Assembly (NCBI RefSeq): GCF_007858185.1
Contig: NZ_VFES01000019.1
Coordinates: 1-64,000 of the forward strand
DNA length: 64,000 nucleotides
DNA from: Pseudomonas grimontii
Lineage (GTDB): Bacteria; Pseudomonadota; Gammaproteobacteria; Pseudomonadales; Pseudomonadaceae
Reading direction: 5' to 3'
Shown here piece by piece: positions 26,453-35,873 of this stretch. The notes beneath the pieces were generated by a model, which ran no database searches, was not told the origin of the DNA, and was given only the letters and a program-made list of their open reading frames with translations. Both the position numbers and the translations under genes were made by a program. Numbering within the stretch: position 1 is the stretch's first letter; each line of letters starts with the position of its first letter.

Positions 26453-28683
26453 TGAATACGCCTGACGTCATCCCCGGCCTCACCCTGGGCGAGCCGATCA
26501 ACCTGTCGCGTCGCCGCTTCCTGGCCAGCACGGCCGTGGGTGCGCTGGTCATCGGTTTTGGCCTGCCGCTGGGCTCGGCCCGAGTACAGGCGGCTGCCGC
26601 CGCAGAACGCGGCACCCAGGTGCCGGCTTTCCTGGAGATTCGCCCGGACGGTAGCGTGCGCCTGCTCAGCCCCTTTATGGAAGGCGGCCAAGGCACCCAC
26701 ACCGCCATGGCGCAGATCGTCGGCGAAGAGCTGGATGCCGACCCCGCCACCTTCATCGTCGAAGCCGCACCGCCCGGTGAAGCCTACGTGGTGATGGACA
26801 ACGGCATGCGCATCACCGGCGGCAGCATGTCGGTGCGCATGAGCTACCCGGTCATGCGCCGCCTGGGCGCCCTCGCCCGCACCATGCTGTTGCAGGCCGG
26901 TGCCGAGCAGTTGGGTGTGCCGGTGGCCGAACTGACCACCCAACCCGGCCGCGTGGTCCACGCCGCGTCCGGACGCTCCCTGGGCTACGGCGAGTTGGCC
27001 GGCCGCGCGCTGGACATGCCGGTGCCCGACCCGGCCGGCATCACCCTGCGCGACCCGAGCCAGTTCCGCTGGATCGGCAAGCCGGTCAAGCGCCTGGATG
27101 CCTATGACAAATCCACCGGCAAGGCGCAGTACAGCATCGACATGAAGGTCGACGGCATGCTCCACGCCGCCGTGCAGCACGCGCCGCGCCTGGGCATGAC
27201 CGTGGGTGGCCTGCGTAACCAATCGCAGGTCGAAGCCATGAAAGGTGTGCACTCGGTGCATGTGCTGCCCGGTGCGGTGGCCGTGGTAGCCGAACGTTGG
27301 TGGCACGCCAAGCGTGCGGTGGAGGCGATCCAGGTCGACTGGCAGGAACCGACGACCGACTCAAAAGTGCGCGGCATGCCCGCTGATTTTTCCAGCGACG
27401 GCTTTCGCGATTTTCTCGCGGCCCAGCAAGGTCCGGCGCGTGACGACGAGAACGAGGGCGATGTGGCCGGCGCGTTGAAAAACGCCAAGACCCAGGTCGA
27501 AGCCACCTACCACAACCAGTACCTCAACCATGCGCAACTGGAGCCGCCGTCAGCCCTGGCGCGCTTCAACCCCGACGGTTCGCTGGAGATCTGGCTGCCC
27601 AACCAGGCGCCGGATATGTTCCGCGCCGACATCGCCAAGCGCGCCGGGCTCGACCCCGCGCAAGTGACCCTGCACTCGCCGCTGCTGGGCGGTTTTTTCG
27701 GCCGGCACTTCCTCTATGACTCGGCCAGCCCCTACCCGCAGGCGATTGCATTGGCCAAGGCGGTGGGCCGTCCGATCAAGCTGATCTGGAGCCGTGAGGA
27801 AGAGTTCCTGCGCGACGTGCTGCGCCCGGTCGCGGTGGTCAAGTTCCGCGCCGCGCTGGACGCCGACGGCCTGCCGGTGGCGATCGAAGCGGTGAGCGCC
27901 ACCGAAGGCCCTACCGAAGCCATCGCCGGCAAGCAGGGCGAAAAACTCGACCCCACCGCCCTTGAAGGCCTGTCGGGTAAGAGCTACGCCATCCCCAACA
28001 AACGCATCGCGCAGATCTACGTCAAGGGCCCGGCCATGCTCGGCTACTGGCGTTCGGTGGGCAATTCGCTGAATGACTTCTTCTACGAAGCGTTCCTCGA
28101 TGAACTGGCGGACAAAGGCGGCCGCGATCCCTATGAGCTGCGCCTGCACCTGCTGCGCGACAACCCACGGCTGACCACCCTGCTCAAGGCCGTGGGCGAG
28201 TTGTCCGGTGGCTGGAAGCGTGGCCCCTACACCGCCGAAGACGGCACTCGGCGCGCCCGTGGCGTGGCCATGGCCTCGCCGTTCGGCTCCCACGCGGCGG
28301 TGATCGCCGAAGTGTCGCTTGAACACGGCCAGGTCAAGGTGCACCACATCTGGGAAGCCATCGACCCCGGCAGCATCGTCAACCCGGCGATTGTGCAAGC
28401 CCAGGTCAATGGCGCGGTGGCCCTGGGCTTATCGCAAACCTTGCTGGAAGAAGCGGTGTATGTGGACGGTAAGCCACGGGCGCGCAACTACGACCTGTAC
28501 CCGATCCTGCCGCCCTCACGGATGGCGCAGGTGCACGTAAAGATCGTCGAGAGTGGCGAGAAGATGGGCGGCATCGGTGAGCCTCCGCTCCCCGCTGTGG
28601 CGCCGGCCGTGGTCAATGCGGTAGCGCAGTTGACCGGCCAGCGTGTGCGCAGCCTGCCATTAAGCCGACACACCTTCAGCTAA
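26452..28683 (+). CDS. Molybdenum hydroxylase, Mo-cofactor large subunit
   Basis: A 743-residue molybdopterin-cytosine-dinucleotide subunit of the isoquinoline-oxidoreductase/aldehyde-dehydrogenase branch. The N-terminus has a twin-arginine export signal (LSRRRFLASTAVGALVIGFG, residues about 18-37), so the complex is likely exported folded to the periplasm together with the small subunit. Typical segments are PFMEGGQGTHTAMAQI, LNHAQLEPPSALA, GGFFGRHFLYD and the catalytic-Glu region GGIGEPPLPAVAPA near residues 705-718. It lies in an operon with the [2Fe-2S] subunit (overlapping) and a triheme cytochrome. No FAD subunit is present, as expected for cytochrome-linked members. Confidence 0.9.
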   Translation: MNTPDVIPGLTLGEPINLSRRRFLASTAVGALVIGFGLPLGSARVQAAAAAERGTQVPAFLEIRPDGSVRLLSPFMEGGQGTHTAMAQIVGEELDADPATFIVEAAPPGEAYVVMDNGMRITGGSMSVRMSYPVMRRLGALARTMLLQAGAEQLGVPVAELTTQPGRVVHAASGRSLGYGELAGRALDMPVPDPAGITLRDPSQFRWIGKPVKRLDAYDKSTGKAQYSIDMKVDGMLHAAVQHAPRLGMTVGGLRNQSQVEAMKGVHSVHVLPGAVAVVAERWWHAKRAVEAIQVDWQEPTTDSKVRGMPADFSSDGFRDFLAAQQGPARDDENEGDVAGALKNAKTQVEATYHNQYLNHAQLEPPSALARFNPDGSLEIWLPNQAPDMFRADIAKRAGLDPAQVTLHSPLLGGFFGRHFLYDSASPYPQAIALAKAVGRPIKLIWSREEEFLRDVLRPVAVVKFRAALDADGLPVAIEAVSATEGPTEAIAGKQGEKLDPTALEGLSGKSYAIPNKRIAQIYVKGPAMLGYWRSVGNSLNDFFYEAFLDELADKGGRDPYELRLHLLRDNPRLTTLLKAVGELSGGWKRGPYTAEDGTRRARGVAMASPFGSHAAVIAEVSLEHGQVKVHHIWEAIDPGSIVNPAIVQAQVNGAVALGLSQTLLEEAVYVDGKPRARNYDLYPILPPSRMAQVHVKIVESGEKMGGIGEPPLPAVAPAVVNAVAQLTGQRVRSLPLSRHTFS

Positions 28684-28699
28684 CCGAGCGAGACCGCCC

Positions 28700-30040
28700 A
28701 TGAACAACCGTCGATTCGCAAGAACCGCAGGCTGGCTGGTGCTGCCCTGCCTGGTCGCCGCCGGCCTACTAACCTGGTATGTCACCCGTCAGCCCGCCAC
28801 ACCGTTCGCGCAGGAACAGGCTGCCAGCGTCGACCCCGCACAGGTCAGTCGCGGCGAATACGTTGCCCGCCTCAGCGACTGCGTGGCCTGCCACAGCCTG
28901 CCGGGCAAGGCGCCCTTCGCCGGGGGCCTGGAAATGGCCACGCCGCTGGGCGCCATTCACGCCACCAACATCACCCCGGACCGCACCCACGGCATCGGCA
29001 CCTACAGCCTCGCTGACTTCGACCGCGCGGTGCGCCACGGCGTAGCACCGGGCGGGCGCCGGCTCTACCCGGCGATGCCCTACCCGTCTTACGCCAAGCT
29101 CAGTGACGACGATATACGCGCGATGTACGCGTTTTTCATGAAAGGCGTACAACCGGCCAACGAGCCCAACATCCCCAGCGATATTCCCTGGCCGCTCAAT
29201 CTGCGCTGGCCCATCGCCCTGTGGAACGGCCTCTTCGCGCCGACCGCCACCTACGCGGCCAAACCCAACCAGGACGCGCTGTGGAATCGTGGCGCCTACA
29301 TCGTCCAAGGCCCTGGCCACTGCGGCAGCTGCCACACGCCGCGCGGCCTGGCCTTCAACGAAAAAGCCCTGGACGAATCCGGCAAGCCGTTCCTCGCCGG
29401 CGCCCTGCTCGACGGCTGGTACGCACCGAGCCTGCGCCAGGACCCGAACACCGGCCTGGGGCGCTGGAGCGAGCCGCAGATCGTGCAGTTCCTCAAGACC
29501 GGGCGCAACGCCCATGCGGTGGTCTACGGCTCGATGACCGAAGCCTTCAACAACTCCACGCAGTTCATGGAAGACGCCGACCTGGCCGCCATCGCCCGTT
29601 ACCTCAAGTCGCTGCCCGGCGACCCACAGCGTGACGGCACACCCTGGCAGTACGCGGCCGCCGACACACGCCAGGACATTCCCGGCGCCCACACCTACGC
29701 GACCCGCTGCGCCTCCTGCCATGGCCTTGACGGCAAGGGCCAACCCGAATGGATGCCACCCCTGGCCGGCGCCACCTCGGCATTGGCCAAGGAAAGCGCC
29801 TCGGCGATCAACATCACCCTCAACGGCTCACAGCGGGTAGTCGCCGCCGGCGTACCGGACGCCTACCGCATGCCGGCGTTTCGTGAGCAACTGTCCGATG
29901 AGGAAATCGCCCAGGTGCTGACCTACGTGCGCAGCACCTGGGGCAACCACGGTGACGCGGTCGACGCCAAGGCAGTCAGCAAGCTGCGCGGGCATACCGA
30001 CCCGGCCAGCAGCAGTCCGATTATTTTGCATATGCGTTGA
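28700..30040 (+). CDS. Membrane-anchored triheme cytochrome c
   Basis: A 446-residue cytochrome with an N-terminal membrane anchor (residues about 11-28) and three heme-binding sites: C61-V-A-C-H65, C208-G-S-C-H212 and C337-A-S-C-H341. Proteins of this form accept electrons from periplasmic dehydrogenases (alcohol, gluconate, aldehyde) and pass them to quinol or the terminal oxidases. It starts 16 bases after the Mo-subunit gene, so it is the electron acceptor of the hydroxylase encoded just upstream. It closes the operon. Confidence 0.9.
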   Translation: MNNRRFARTAGWLVLPCLVAAGLLTWYVTRQPATPFAQEQAASVDPAQVSRGEYVARLSDCVACHSLPGKAPFAGGLEMATPLGAIHATNITPDRTHGIGTYSLADFDRAVRHGVAPGGRRLYPAMPYPSYAKLSDDDIRAMYAFFMKGVQPANEPNIPSDIPWPLNLRWPIALWNGLFAPTATYAAKPNQDALWNRGAYIVQGPGHCGSCHTPRGLAFNEKALDESGKPFLAGALLDGWYAPSLRQDPNTGLGRWSEPQIVQFLKTGRNAHAVVYGSMTEAFNNSTQFMEDADLAAIARYLKSLPGDPQRDGTPWQYAAADTRQDIPGAHTYATRCASCHGLDGKGQPEWMPPLAGATSALAKESASAINITLNGSQRVVAAGVPDAYRMPAFREQLSDEEIAQVLTYVRSTWGNHGDAVDAKAVSKLRGHTDPASSSPIILHMR

Positions 30041-30395
30041 AGGTCGTTCTCGCGGCACTTTCCCCGGCGTGGTCAGTAACCTGAGCATGCCGGGGAATAA
30101 AGGGGCAATGCGCGCAAACTTAGTATTGACCCGGCCTCGTGCACGTTGACCTATCCGACTACTCGCCTGTTCAAGCTCGCCTCTTCTGACAATCAAAACA
30201 GAATCCTTCTACGTAACGGATTAGCCATTACGCACGGAAATATGTTGGCAACCTCAGCAAGATCGAGACCCAACTGACCGAGCGGAACATGGCAAATTCA
30301 CACTACCGCTATTTATGGCTGGCCATCTTCCTGACTGACGGTTCCTTCAACCGCTTTTTCATACATATAAAGTATGCATAATTAAGACATTCAGG
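30041..30395. other. Intergenic region with one stem-loop
   Basis: 355 bases between the cytochrome and brnT. TTCCCCGGC (30060-30068) pairs perfectly with GCCGGGGAA (30089-30097), forming a stem with a 20-base loop 20 bases after the cytochrome stop. No T-run follows, so it is only a possible transcript end. The remainder is AT-rich and shows no gene I can support. Confidence 0.5.
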
Positions 30396-30662
30396 ATTCA
30401 ATACGATGAGGCAAAGAGCATCGCCAACCAGCAGAAGCACAAGGGTATAAGCCTCGCCGACGCGGAACCGGTGTTCAACGATGAGATCGCCCTGACCATA
30501 CAAGACCACGATCACGATGAAGAGCGCTGGGTGACCATGGGCACTGACGCGAGGGGACGAATTTTGGTAGTGACATACACTTACCGCGATCCAAATTTCG
30601 TACGCGTTATCAGCGCCAGGCTCGCATCAAAAAATGAACGGCGCCGTTATCTGGAGGCTTGA
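30396..30662 (+). CDS. brnT: BrnT-family toxin, start codon missing or non-canonical
   Basis: The frame encodes a BrnT-like type II ribonuclease toxin: IQYDEAKSIANQQKHKGIS, then ALTIQDHDHDEERWVTMG, GRILVVTYTYR and the C-terminal ISARLASKNERRRY, all in family order. No ATG, GTG or TTG exists in this frame between the upstream stop (30336-30338) and GTG 30471. That GTG would drop the conserved first 25 residues including the K-H motif. Translation would need a rare ATT (30396) or similar codon, or the toxin is dead or shortened. I give the extent of homology as coordinates. Three bases separate it from brnA, the usual toxin-first order. Confidence 0.65.
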   Translation: MQYDEAKSIANQQKHKGISLADAEPVFNDEIALTIQDHDHDEERWVTMGTDARGRILVVTYTYRDPNFVRVISARLASKNERRRYLEA

Positions 30663-30665
30663 ACA

Positions 30666-31013
30666 ATGAAAGACGAATACGATTTCACCCACGGCAAACG
30701 CGGTGCTGTCGCCAGCAACAAGGGCAAGACCCGCATCACCATCATGCTTGACGATGCGGTTATCGATGCCGCCCGTGAACGCGCAGAAAGCGCCGGTACG
30801 GGCTATCAAACCGTGATCAACAATCTGTTGCGTCAGGCGTTGATTTCGCAACAAGCACACAATCTGGCGCCCGCCCCAAAGAAGCGGGCTAAAACCCTGC
30901 AAGTTATCAACAATGGCATCAGCCTCTCTGAGGTTGAAGCGCTGGAACAGCAACTCATCGCTGTCGCTGGCGAGCTGAATCGAGTGCTGGGCACATCCAA
31001 ACCAGCCGATTGA
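30666..31013 (+). CDS. brnA: BrnA-family antitoxin
   Basis: A 115-residue antitoxin with a ribbon-helix-helix DNA-binding core (residues about 22-58: GKTRITIMLDDAVIDAARER, then GTGYQTVINNLLRQAL) and the typical N-terminus MKDEYDFTHGKRGAV. BrnA neutralises BrnT and represses the operon. It extends about 40 residues beyond the core with a helical tail (EVEALEQQLIAVAGELNRVL), longer than many BrnA proteins. GGAGG is visible just before the start (TCTGGAGGCTTGAACAATG), a strong ribosome site. Its frame is intact even though the toxin start is doubtful. Confidence 0.85.
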   Translation: MKDEYDFTHGKRGAVASNKGKTRITIMLDDAVIDAARERAESAGTGYQTVINNLLRQALISQQAHNLAPAPKKRAKTLQVINNGISLSEVEALEQQLIAVAGELNRVLGTSKPAD

Positions 31014-31384
31014 CCAAGGTGCGTTGCGACTTACCCCGACTCCCACTTGAGTTGTTCACGGCCCAGCGCCCCGTGATGTGAATCGGTATTCGTCCCAGCC
31101 GGCTCAAAATGTGGGCTCGGCTGAGGCCGGACTGTTCTCTCTCTGGCCGAGACAAACGCGGGCTCGTTCAACTCCTCACCTCGCGGCCTGACGAATGGTC
31201 AAGGCACACCGCACATCCCGCAACCCGAACTAATTTGAACGAACCCGTTTCTTTACCCATCAACACTGAAGGACCTATCAGACACGAGAACGGCTCGTGT
31301 CGCTCCTATGCGAGCTACGAACCCGGCGGCCTCGATCAGGCCCCTGCACTCTTCGCTCGCACATGACGACCTTGGGGTGAGGCC
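31014..31384. other. Intergenic region, nothing firm
   Basis: 371 bases between brnA and the small ORF at 31385. A short inverted repeat CACGAG-N5-CTCGTG is present near 31284-31300. No gene, known repeat or terminator was recognised. Confidence 0.4.
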
Positions 31385-31636
31385 ATGTCAGCGAACATGC
31401 GTGAAGCGTCGAAGCAAACCGGCTGGGAAACAGAGCTGGCCAGAAACACCGAACTGTTCTACGAGGCCGACCGCCTGGAAACGCAGGCCTACGCCATCAT
31501 TGGCAGCAGCCTGGCCGATGCCGGCGCGTGGTTGCGCTTTACCGAGGCGAAACAGGTGGCGGATGCCAAGCGCACGGAGGCGTATCAGGACCTGATGCGC
31601 ATTCGGCGCGGCATGGAGGCGGCACGCACCGACTGA
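31385..31636 (+). CDS. Small hypothetical protein
   Basis: An 83-residue, charged and probably all-helical protein (segments TELFYEADRLETQAYAII and DAGAWLRFTEAKQVADAKR). GGGGTGAGG lies directly upstream of ATG 31385, a possible though close ribosome site. I do not recognise the family and see no domain. It is transcribed away from brnA and toward the convergent HAD-like gene. The amino-acid composition looks like a real protein, but expression is unproven. Confidence 0.5.
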   Translation: MSANMREASKQTGWETELARNTELFYEADRLETQAYAIIGSSLADAGAWLRFTEAKQVADAKRTEAYQDLMRIRRGMEAARTD

Positions 31637-31707
31637 GGCGGCCGACTTGGGCTACGGGCGTTGAGGTGTAGCGCAGAGTACGCCGAGGATGGCCTTTGCA
31701 TGGGCCT

Positions 31708-32331
31708 TCAGAGTGCCTCAGGCAGAAAAAACCTCCGCGCACCCTGTGTTGCTGTTTTGTGCCGGACCGGCTGCTGTCGAGCGAGCTGCGCCTGAACCTG
31801 GGCCACAGCCTCCAGCACCCGCTGTGCCCAGTTCTCGTCCTGGGGGTCCACCACCACCACGCGGAAACCGTGGTCATGGCCTTCACTGCGCACGCCTTCG
31901 GAGTCATCCACATGCAGGTCGATGTCGAAGGCCGGCGGGAATTTCGAGGGCGCGTTCGACAGGCCGTGCGCCGTCAGCGCATGGTTGTGCAGCACGCTGT
32001 TGACCACACCGTCGACGCGGATGCCGTACAGCATCAGCCAACGGCGGATATACGACGGCGTGCGACCGGACGAGGTGTAGACCCAGATGCTGCAGCCCTG
32101 GCGGCGTAGCTCGCGGGTCAGGGAGCGCGTGCCGATACGCAAGGGCTCACCCAGCCAGCGGTGCACGCAGGCCGGCAGCTGGCTTTTCTCGACGTCGCAG
32201 TGATGCAGTTGGCAGGCCAGGGTGTCGTCGATATCAAACGAAATGCGGATGCGCGGGCGCTTGACCAGCTGCATCGGGAGCACGCGCTGGAGCGCCTGCC
32301 CTGCCCTGGCGAACAAGGGATAAGCGCTCAT
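31708..32331 (-). CDS. HAD-like phosphatase family protein
   Basis: A 207-residue protein with HAD-superfamily motifs. Motif I is SFDIDDTLAC (D33, D35), motif II the YTSSGR segment, and the C-terminal acidic motif LHVDDSEGV, consistent with a small cytoplasmic phosphohydrolase. ATG 32331 overlaps the stop of the preceding Fic-like gene by one base (TGATG), so the two are translationally coupled and may act together. A TTG one codon upstream is also in frame. The substrate is unknown; a nucleotide, or a modification made by the Fic-like protein, are possible but unproven ideas. Confidence 0.7.
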   Translation of the reverse strand: MSAYPLFARAGQALQRVLPMQLVKRPRIRISFDIDDTLACQLHHCDVEKSQLPACVHRWLGEPLRIGTRSLTRELRRQGCSIWVYTSSGRTPSYIRRWLMLYGIRVDGVVNSVLHNHALTAHGLSNAPSKFPPAFDIDLHVDDSEGVRSEGHDHGFRVVVVDPQDENWAQRVLEAVAQVQAQLARQQPVRHKTATQGARRFFLPEAL

Positions 32332-33029
32332 CAATGACCCCCTTGATAAACGGGCAAGGACTGGTCCTTGAGAAAAAACTTCATCGGATCCGGCGCCTGT
32401 TCTTCCAGGAAGGCGGCGTATTTTTTCTTGATCTTGGGCAATTCATACAACGCCTTGACTCCATGTTTGGCTGAGTTGCGGATGACCGACGAGGGGTTGA
32501 AGTAGCCCTCGGCGTTCTCCAGCGTCAGCACGAACGGCGGCAAACCTGCACGCATCAGCAAATAGCTGACGATCAGGGAGCCACTGCGGTTGTTGCCTTC
32601 GATGAACAACTGCGGCTTGCTGAGGATGCGTACATACACCCCGGCTGCACGCTTCCAGACTGATTCACTGCGGTACGCGCAGTACCAGTTGTACAAATCC
32701 TTGATGCCGCCCTCAACGTTGTTGAAGAAGTGCTCCTCGGTCGCCGCCAGGTGCTGGGCATATTCCAGGCGGCGCGCCGGGTCGCGGCCACAGAGCACGG
32801 TGGCGTTGATCTCCAGCATCAGGTTCAGTTGCTGAAGGTCAAACAGGTCGACGCCCCGCGCCACATAGTCGTCAATCAGTGCGTAGCCTTCAAGCACGTT
32901 GTGCAGCACTTCGTCGGTCAACGGGTCGCGCGGCTCGGTAAAGTCCCGGCTGAGTTCGGCAAAGCGCTGTTGCACCTCACGCAGTGCGCGTTCAATCGCG
33001 GGCAAATCAAGGCGTCGTGTTGCAGGCAT
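32331..33029 (-). CDS. Fic-like protein with degenerate active-site motif
   Basis: A roughly 232-residue helical protein resembling the Fic fold. The expected HxFx(D/E)GN(G/K)RxxR motif appears as QLFIEGNNRSGS (residues about 140-151), with the catalytic His replaced by Gln and the final Arg by Ser. AMP transfer may therefore be lost or altered. Start choice: ATG 33029 has GGGA six bases upstream. ATG 33065 lies in the loop of the probable pst-operon terminator and is less likely, although it has GGGAG upstream. It lies 55 bases after pstB on the same strand and overlaps the HAD-like gene. Confidence 0.65.
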   Translation of the reverse strand: MPATRRLDLPAIERALREVQQRFAELSRDFTEPRDPLTDEVLHNVLEGYALIDDYVARGVDLFDLQQLNLMLEINATVLCGRDPARRLEYAQHLAATEEHFFNNVEGGIKDLYNWYCAYRSESVWKRAAGVYVRILSKPQLFIEGNNRSGSLIVSYLLMRAGLPPFVLTLENAEGYFNPSSVIRNSAKHGVKALYELPKIKKKYAAFLEEQAPDPMKFFLKDQSLPVYQGGH

Positions 33030-33050
33030 TGGCATTCCCATAAGCAGTTG

Positions 33051-33076
33051 AAAATACGGGAGCATCCGAGCTCCCG
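33051..33076 (-). terminator. Terminator of the pst operon
   Basis: On the minus strand CGGGAGC-TCGGAT-GCTCCCG is followed by TATTTT, nine bases after the pstB stop. It probably ends the pstSCAB transcript or attenuates read-through into the Fic-like gene. Confidence 0.7.
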
Positions 33077-33084
33077 CAGGGGCA

Positions 33085-33903
<819 letters not shown>

Positions 33904-33922
33904 GATTCAGATGCTCCCGTTT

Positions 33923-34834
33923 TCAATATTTTGGCTTGCCGAAAATACGGCTCACGATATTCACGACCAGCACGATCATTACCAGTACCAGCGACGCCGC
34001 CCATGCGAGTTCAAGCTGGTTGTCGAAGGGCATGCCGGAGAAGTTGTAGATCAGCACGGCCAGCGAGGCCGTCGGATTCATCACCGCCAGGTTGCCGTCG
34101 TGGTAGATCCAGTAGTTGCTGAACAGCGCGGTAAACAGCAGCGGCGCGGTTTCTCCTGCGGCGCGGGCCACGGCAAGCATCACGCCAGTGAGGATGGCCG
34201 GCAGGCCGGTGGGCAAGACGATTTTCCAGATCACCTGGGAGCGCGTGCAGCCCATGCCGTAGGCGGCGTCCTTCATGATCTTGGGCACCATGCGCATCGA
34301 CTCCTCAGCCGTCAGCACCACGATCGGCAGCATCAGTACCGCCAGTGCCACACCACCGGCCGGGGCCGAGTAGGTGCCGGTGGTCATCACCACCAGGGCG
34401 TAGGCAAACACACCGGCGAGGATGGAAGGCAGGCCGGTGAGCATCTTCGCGGCAAAACGCGCGGCGTTCGCCAGCTTGCTGTCCGGGCCCAGTTCGGCGA
34501 GGAAGATTGCTGCCATGATGCCGACCGGCACGGCGATGGCAGCGGCAATGCCGACCATCACGAAGGTACCGGCCATCGCGTTGCCGAAACCGCCGCCGGT
34601 CTCGAAACCGGTGGGCGGTAGTTCGGTGAACACTTCCAGGCTCAGGCGCGCGCCGCCGCGCATGATCAGCATGTAGAGCACGGAAATCAGCGGCACGCTG
34701 GCCAGCAGCGCGCCCGTCCAGACCAGGGTGGTCAATACCAGGCTGCGCAGGGCACGGCCTTCGAACCGGCGCTGCAGGCTGGGCATCGCGCCGGCGGGGG
34801 ATGTCAGGTCGGTTGCAGCAGTGAGATCAGTCAT
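33923..34834 (-). CDS. pstA: Phosphate ABC transporter permease PstA
   Basis: A 303-residue inner-membrane permease with about six hydrophobic helices. It carries the PstA permease loop (LPIVVLTAEESMRMVPKIMK, then AAYGMGCTRSQVIWKIVLP). ATG 34834 shares its first base with the pstC stop (TGATG), so it is coupled to pstC; a GTG one codon upstream is less likely. With PstC it forms the phosphate channel energised by PstB. Confidence 0.93.
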   Translation of the reverse strand: MTDLTAATDLTSPAGAMPSLQRRFEGRALRSLVLTTLVWTGALLASVPLISVLYMLIMRGGARLSLEVFTELPPTGFETGGGFGNAMAGTFVMVGIAAAIAVPVGIMAAIFLAELGPDSKLANAARFAAKMLTGLPSILAGVFAYALVVMTTGTYSAPAGGVALAVLMLPIVVLTAEESMRMVPKIMKDAAYGMGCTRSQVIWKIVLPTGLPAILTGVMLAVARAAGETAPLLFTALFSNYWIYHDGNLAVMNPTASLAVLIYNFSGMPFDNQLELAWAASLVLVMIVLVVNIVSRIFGKPKY

Positions 34835-35799
34835 CACTTATTACCCCGTTGGGCGTACATCATGATCATGGAGCCGAAGATGTTCACGATCAGCGTGATC
34901 AACATCAGCACCAGTGCGGCGTACATCAGCACCTCGATCTCGTTCGGCCCGGCTTCAGGGAAGTTCAGCGCCAGCAAGGCCGCCAGGGTGTTGGCCGGTG
35001 CAAACAGCGACAGAGAAATGTTGTTGGCGTTGCCCACCAGCATGGCCAGGGCCATGGTTTCACCGAGCGCGCGGCCCAGGCCCAGCACCAGGGAACCGAA
35101 GATGCCGGTGGCGGCGGACGGCACCATCACCTTGAGAATCGCTTCCCAGTGGGTGGTACCCATGCCGTAGGCGGCCTGCTTGGTTTTCATCGGCACGGCC
35201 GTAAGCGCATCCTGCGACACGGCGGCGATGGTCGGCAGAATCATGATCGCCAGCACCAATGCTGCCGGGAGCAACCCCGGCCCGCTCAGGGACGTGCCGA
35301 AAAAGGGGATCCAGCCAAGTTCAGTGTTCAACCATGCGGTCAACGGCCGAATCGCCGGGATGACCACGTAAATGCCCCAGAGGCCGTAAACGACGCTGGG
35401 GATGGCCGCGAGCAGTTCGACGATGGTACGAAACACCGCCGCCAGCTTCGCCGGCAAAAAATCCTGAGTGAGGAAAATCGCCATGCTGACGCCGAAAACA
35501 CCTGCGATCAGCAACGCGATAAAGGCACTGTAAAGCGTGCCCCAGATGGCCGGCAGAATGCCGTACTTGCCTTGGTTGACGTCCCAGACGCTGCCCAGCA
35601 GCACGTCAAAACCGTGCTTCTCCATGCCTGGCAGGGCCTTGCGGCCGACTTCGAAGACCAGGGCAAACACCAACGCCAGCACCAGAACCACGCCTATTCG
35701 CGCAAGCGCACGGAAGGTGCGGTCAACCAGGAAGTCCTTCGTAGAAGGTGGCTGGCAGGCAGAATCCGGGTTACCCGGTACGACAAACGGTGTGTTCAT
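34834..35799 (-). CDS. pstC: Phosphate ABC transporter permease PstC
   Basis: A 321-residue permease with an N-terminal cytoplasmic extension (about 30 residues) and six membrane helices. The coupling loop reads LTAVPMKTKQAAYGMGTTHWEAILKVMVPSA in pieces typical of PstC, and AIPSVVYGLWGIYVV is the family block near residues 145-160. It is the second gene of the operon, 74 bases after pstS, and overlaps pstA by one base. Confidence 0.93.
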   Translation of the reverse strand: MNTPFVVPGNPDSACQPPSTKDFLVDRTFRALARIGVVLVLALVFALVFEVGRKALPGMEKHGFDVLLGSVWDVNQGKYGILPAIWGTLYSAFIALLIAGVFGVSMAIFLTQDFLPAKLAAVFRTIVELLAAIPSVVYGLWGIYVVIPAIRPLTAWLNTELGWIPFFGTSLSGPGLLPAALVLAIMILPTIAAVSQDALTAVPMKTKQAAYGMGTTHWEAILKVMVPSAATGIFGSLVLGLGRALGETMALAMLVGNANNISLSLFAPANTLAALLALNFPEAGPNEIEVLMYAALVLMLITLIVNIFGSMIMMYAQRGNK

Positions 35800-35873
35800 T
35801 GGCTAATTCCGGAACAGGGGGGTAACTCTCCCGGCAAGGCTGACAACACCCGCCGAGAGAGGCCTCACGAGCG

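Noticed and set aside
30471..30662. GTG 30471 as the brnT start
   Set aside because: It would remove about 25 conserved residues and has no ribosome site; I report the full homologous frame and the start problem instead.
33029..33065. ATG 33065 as start of the Fic-like gene
   Set aside because: It lies in the loop of the pst terminator hairpin; a later ATG has its own ribosome site.
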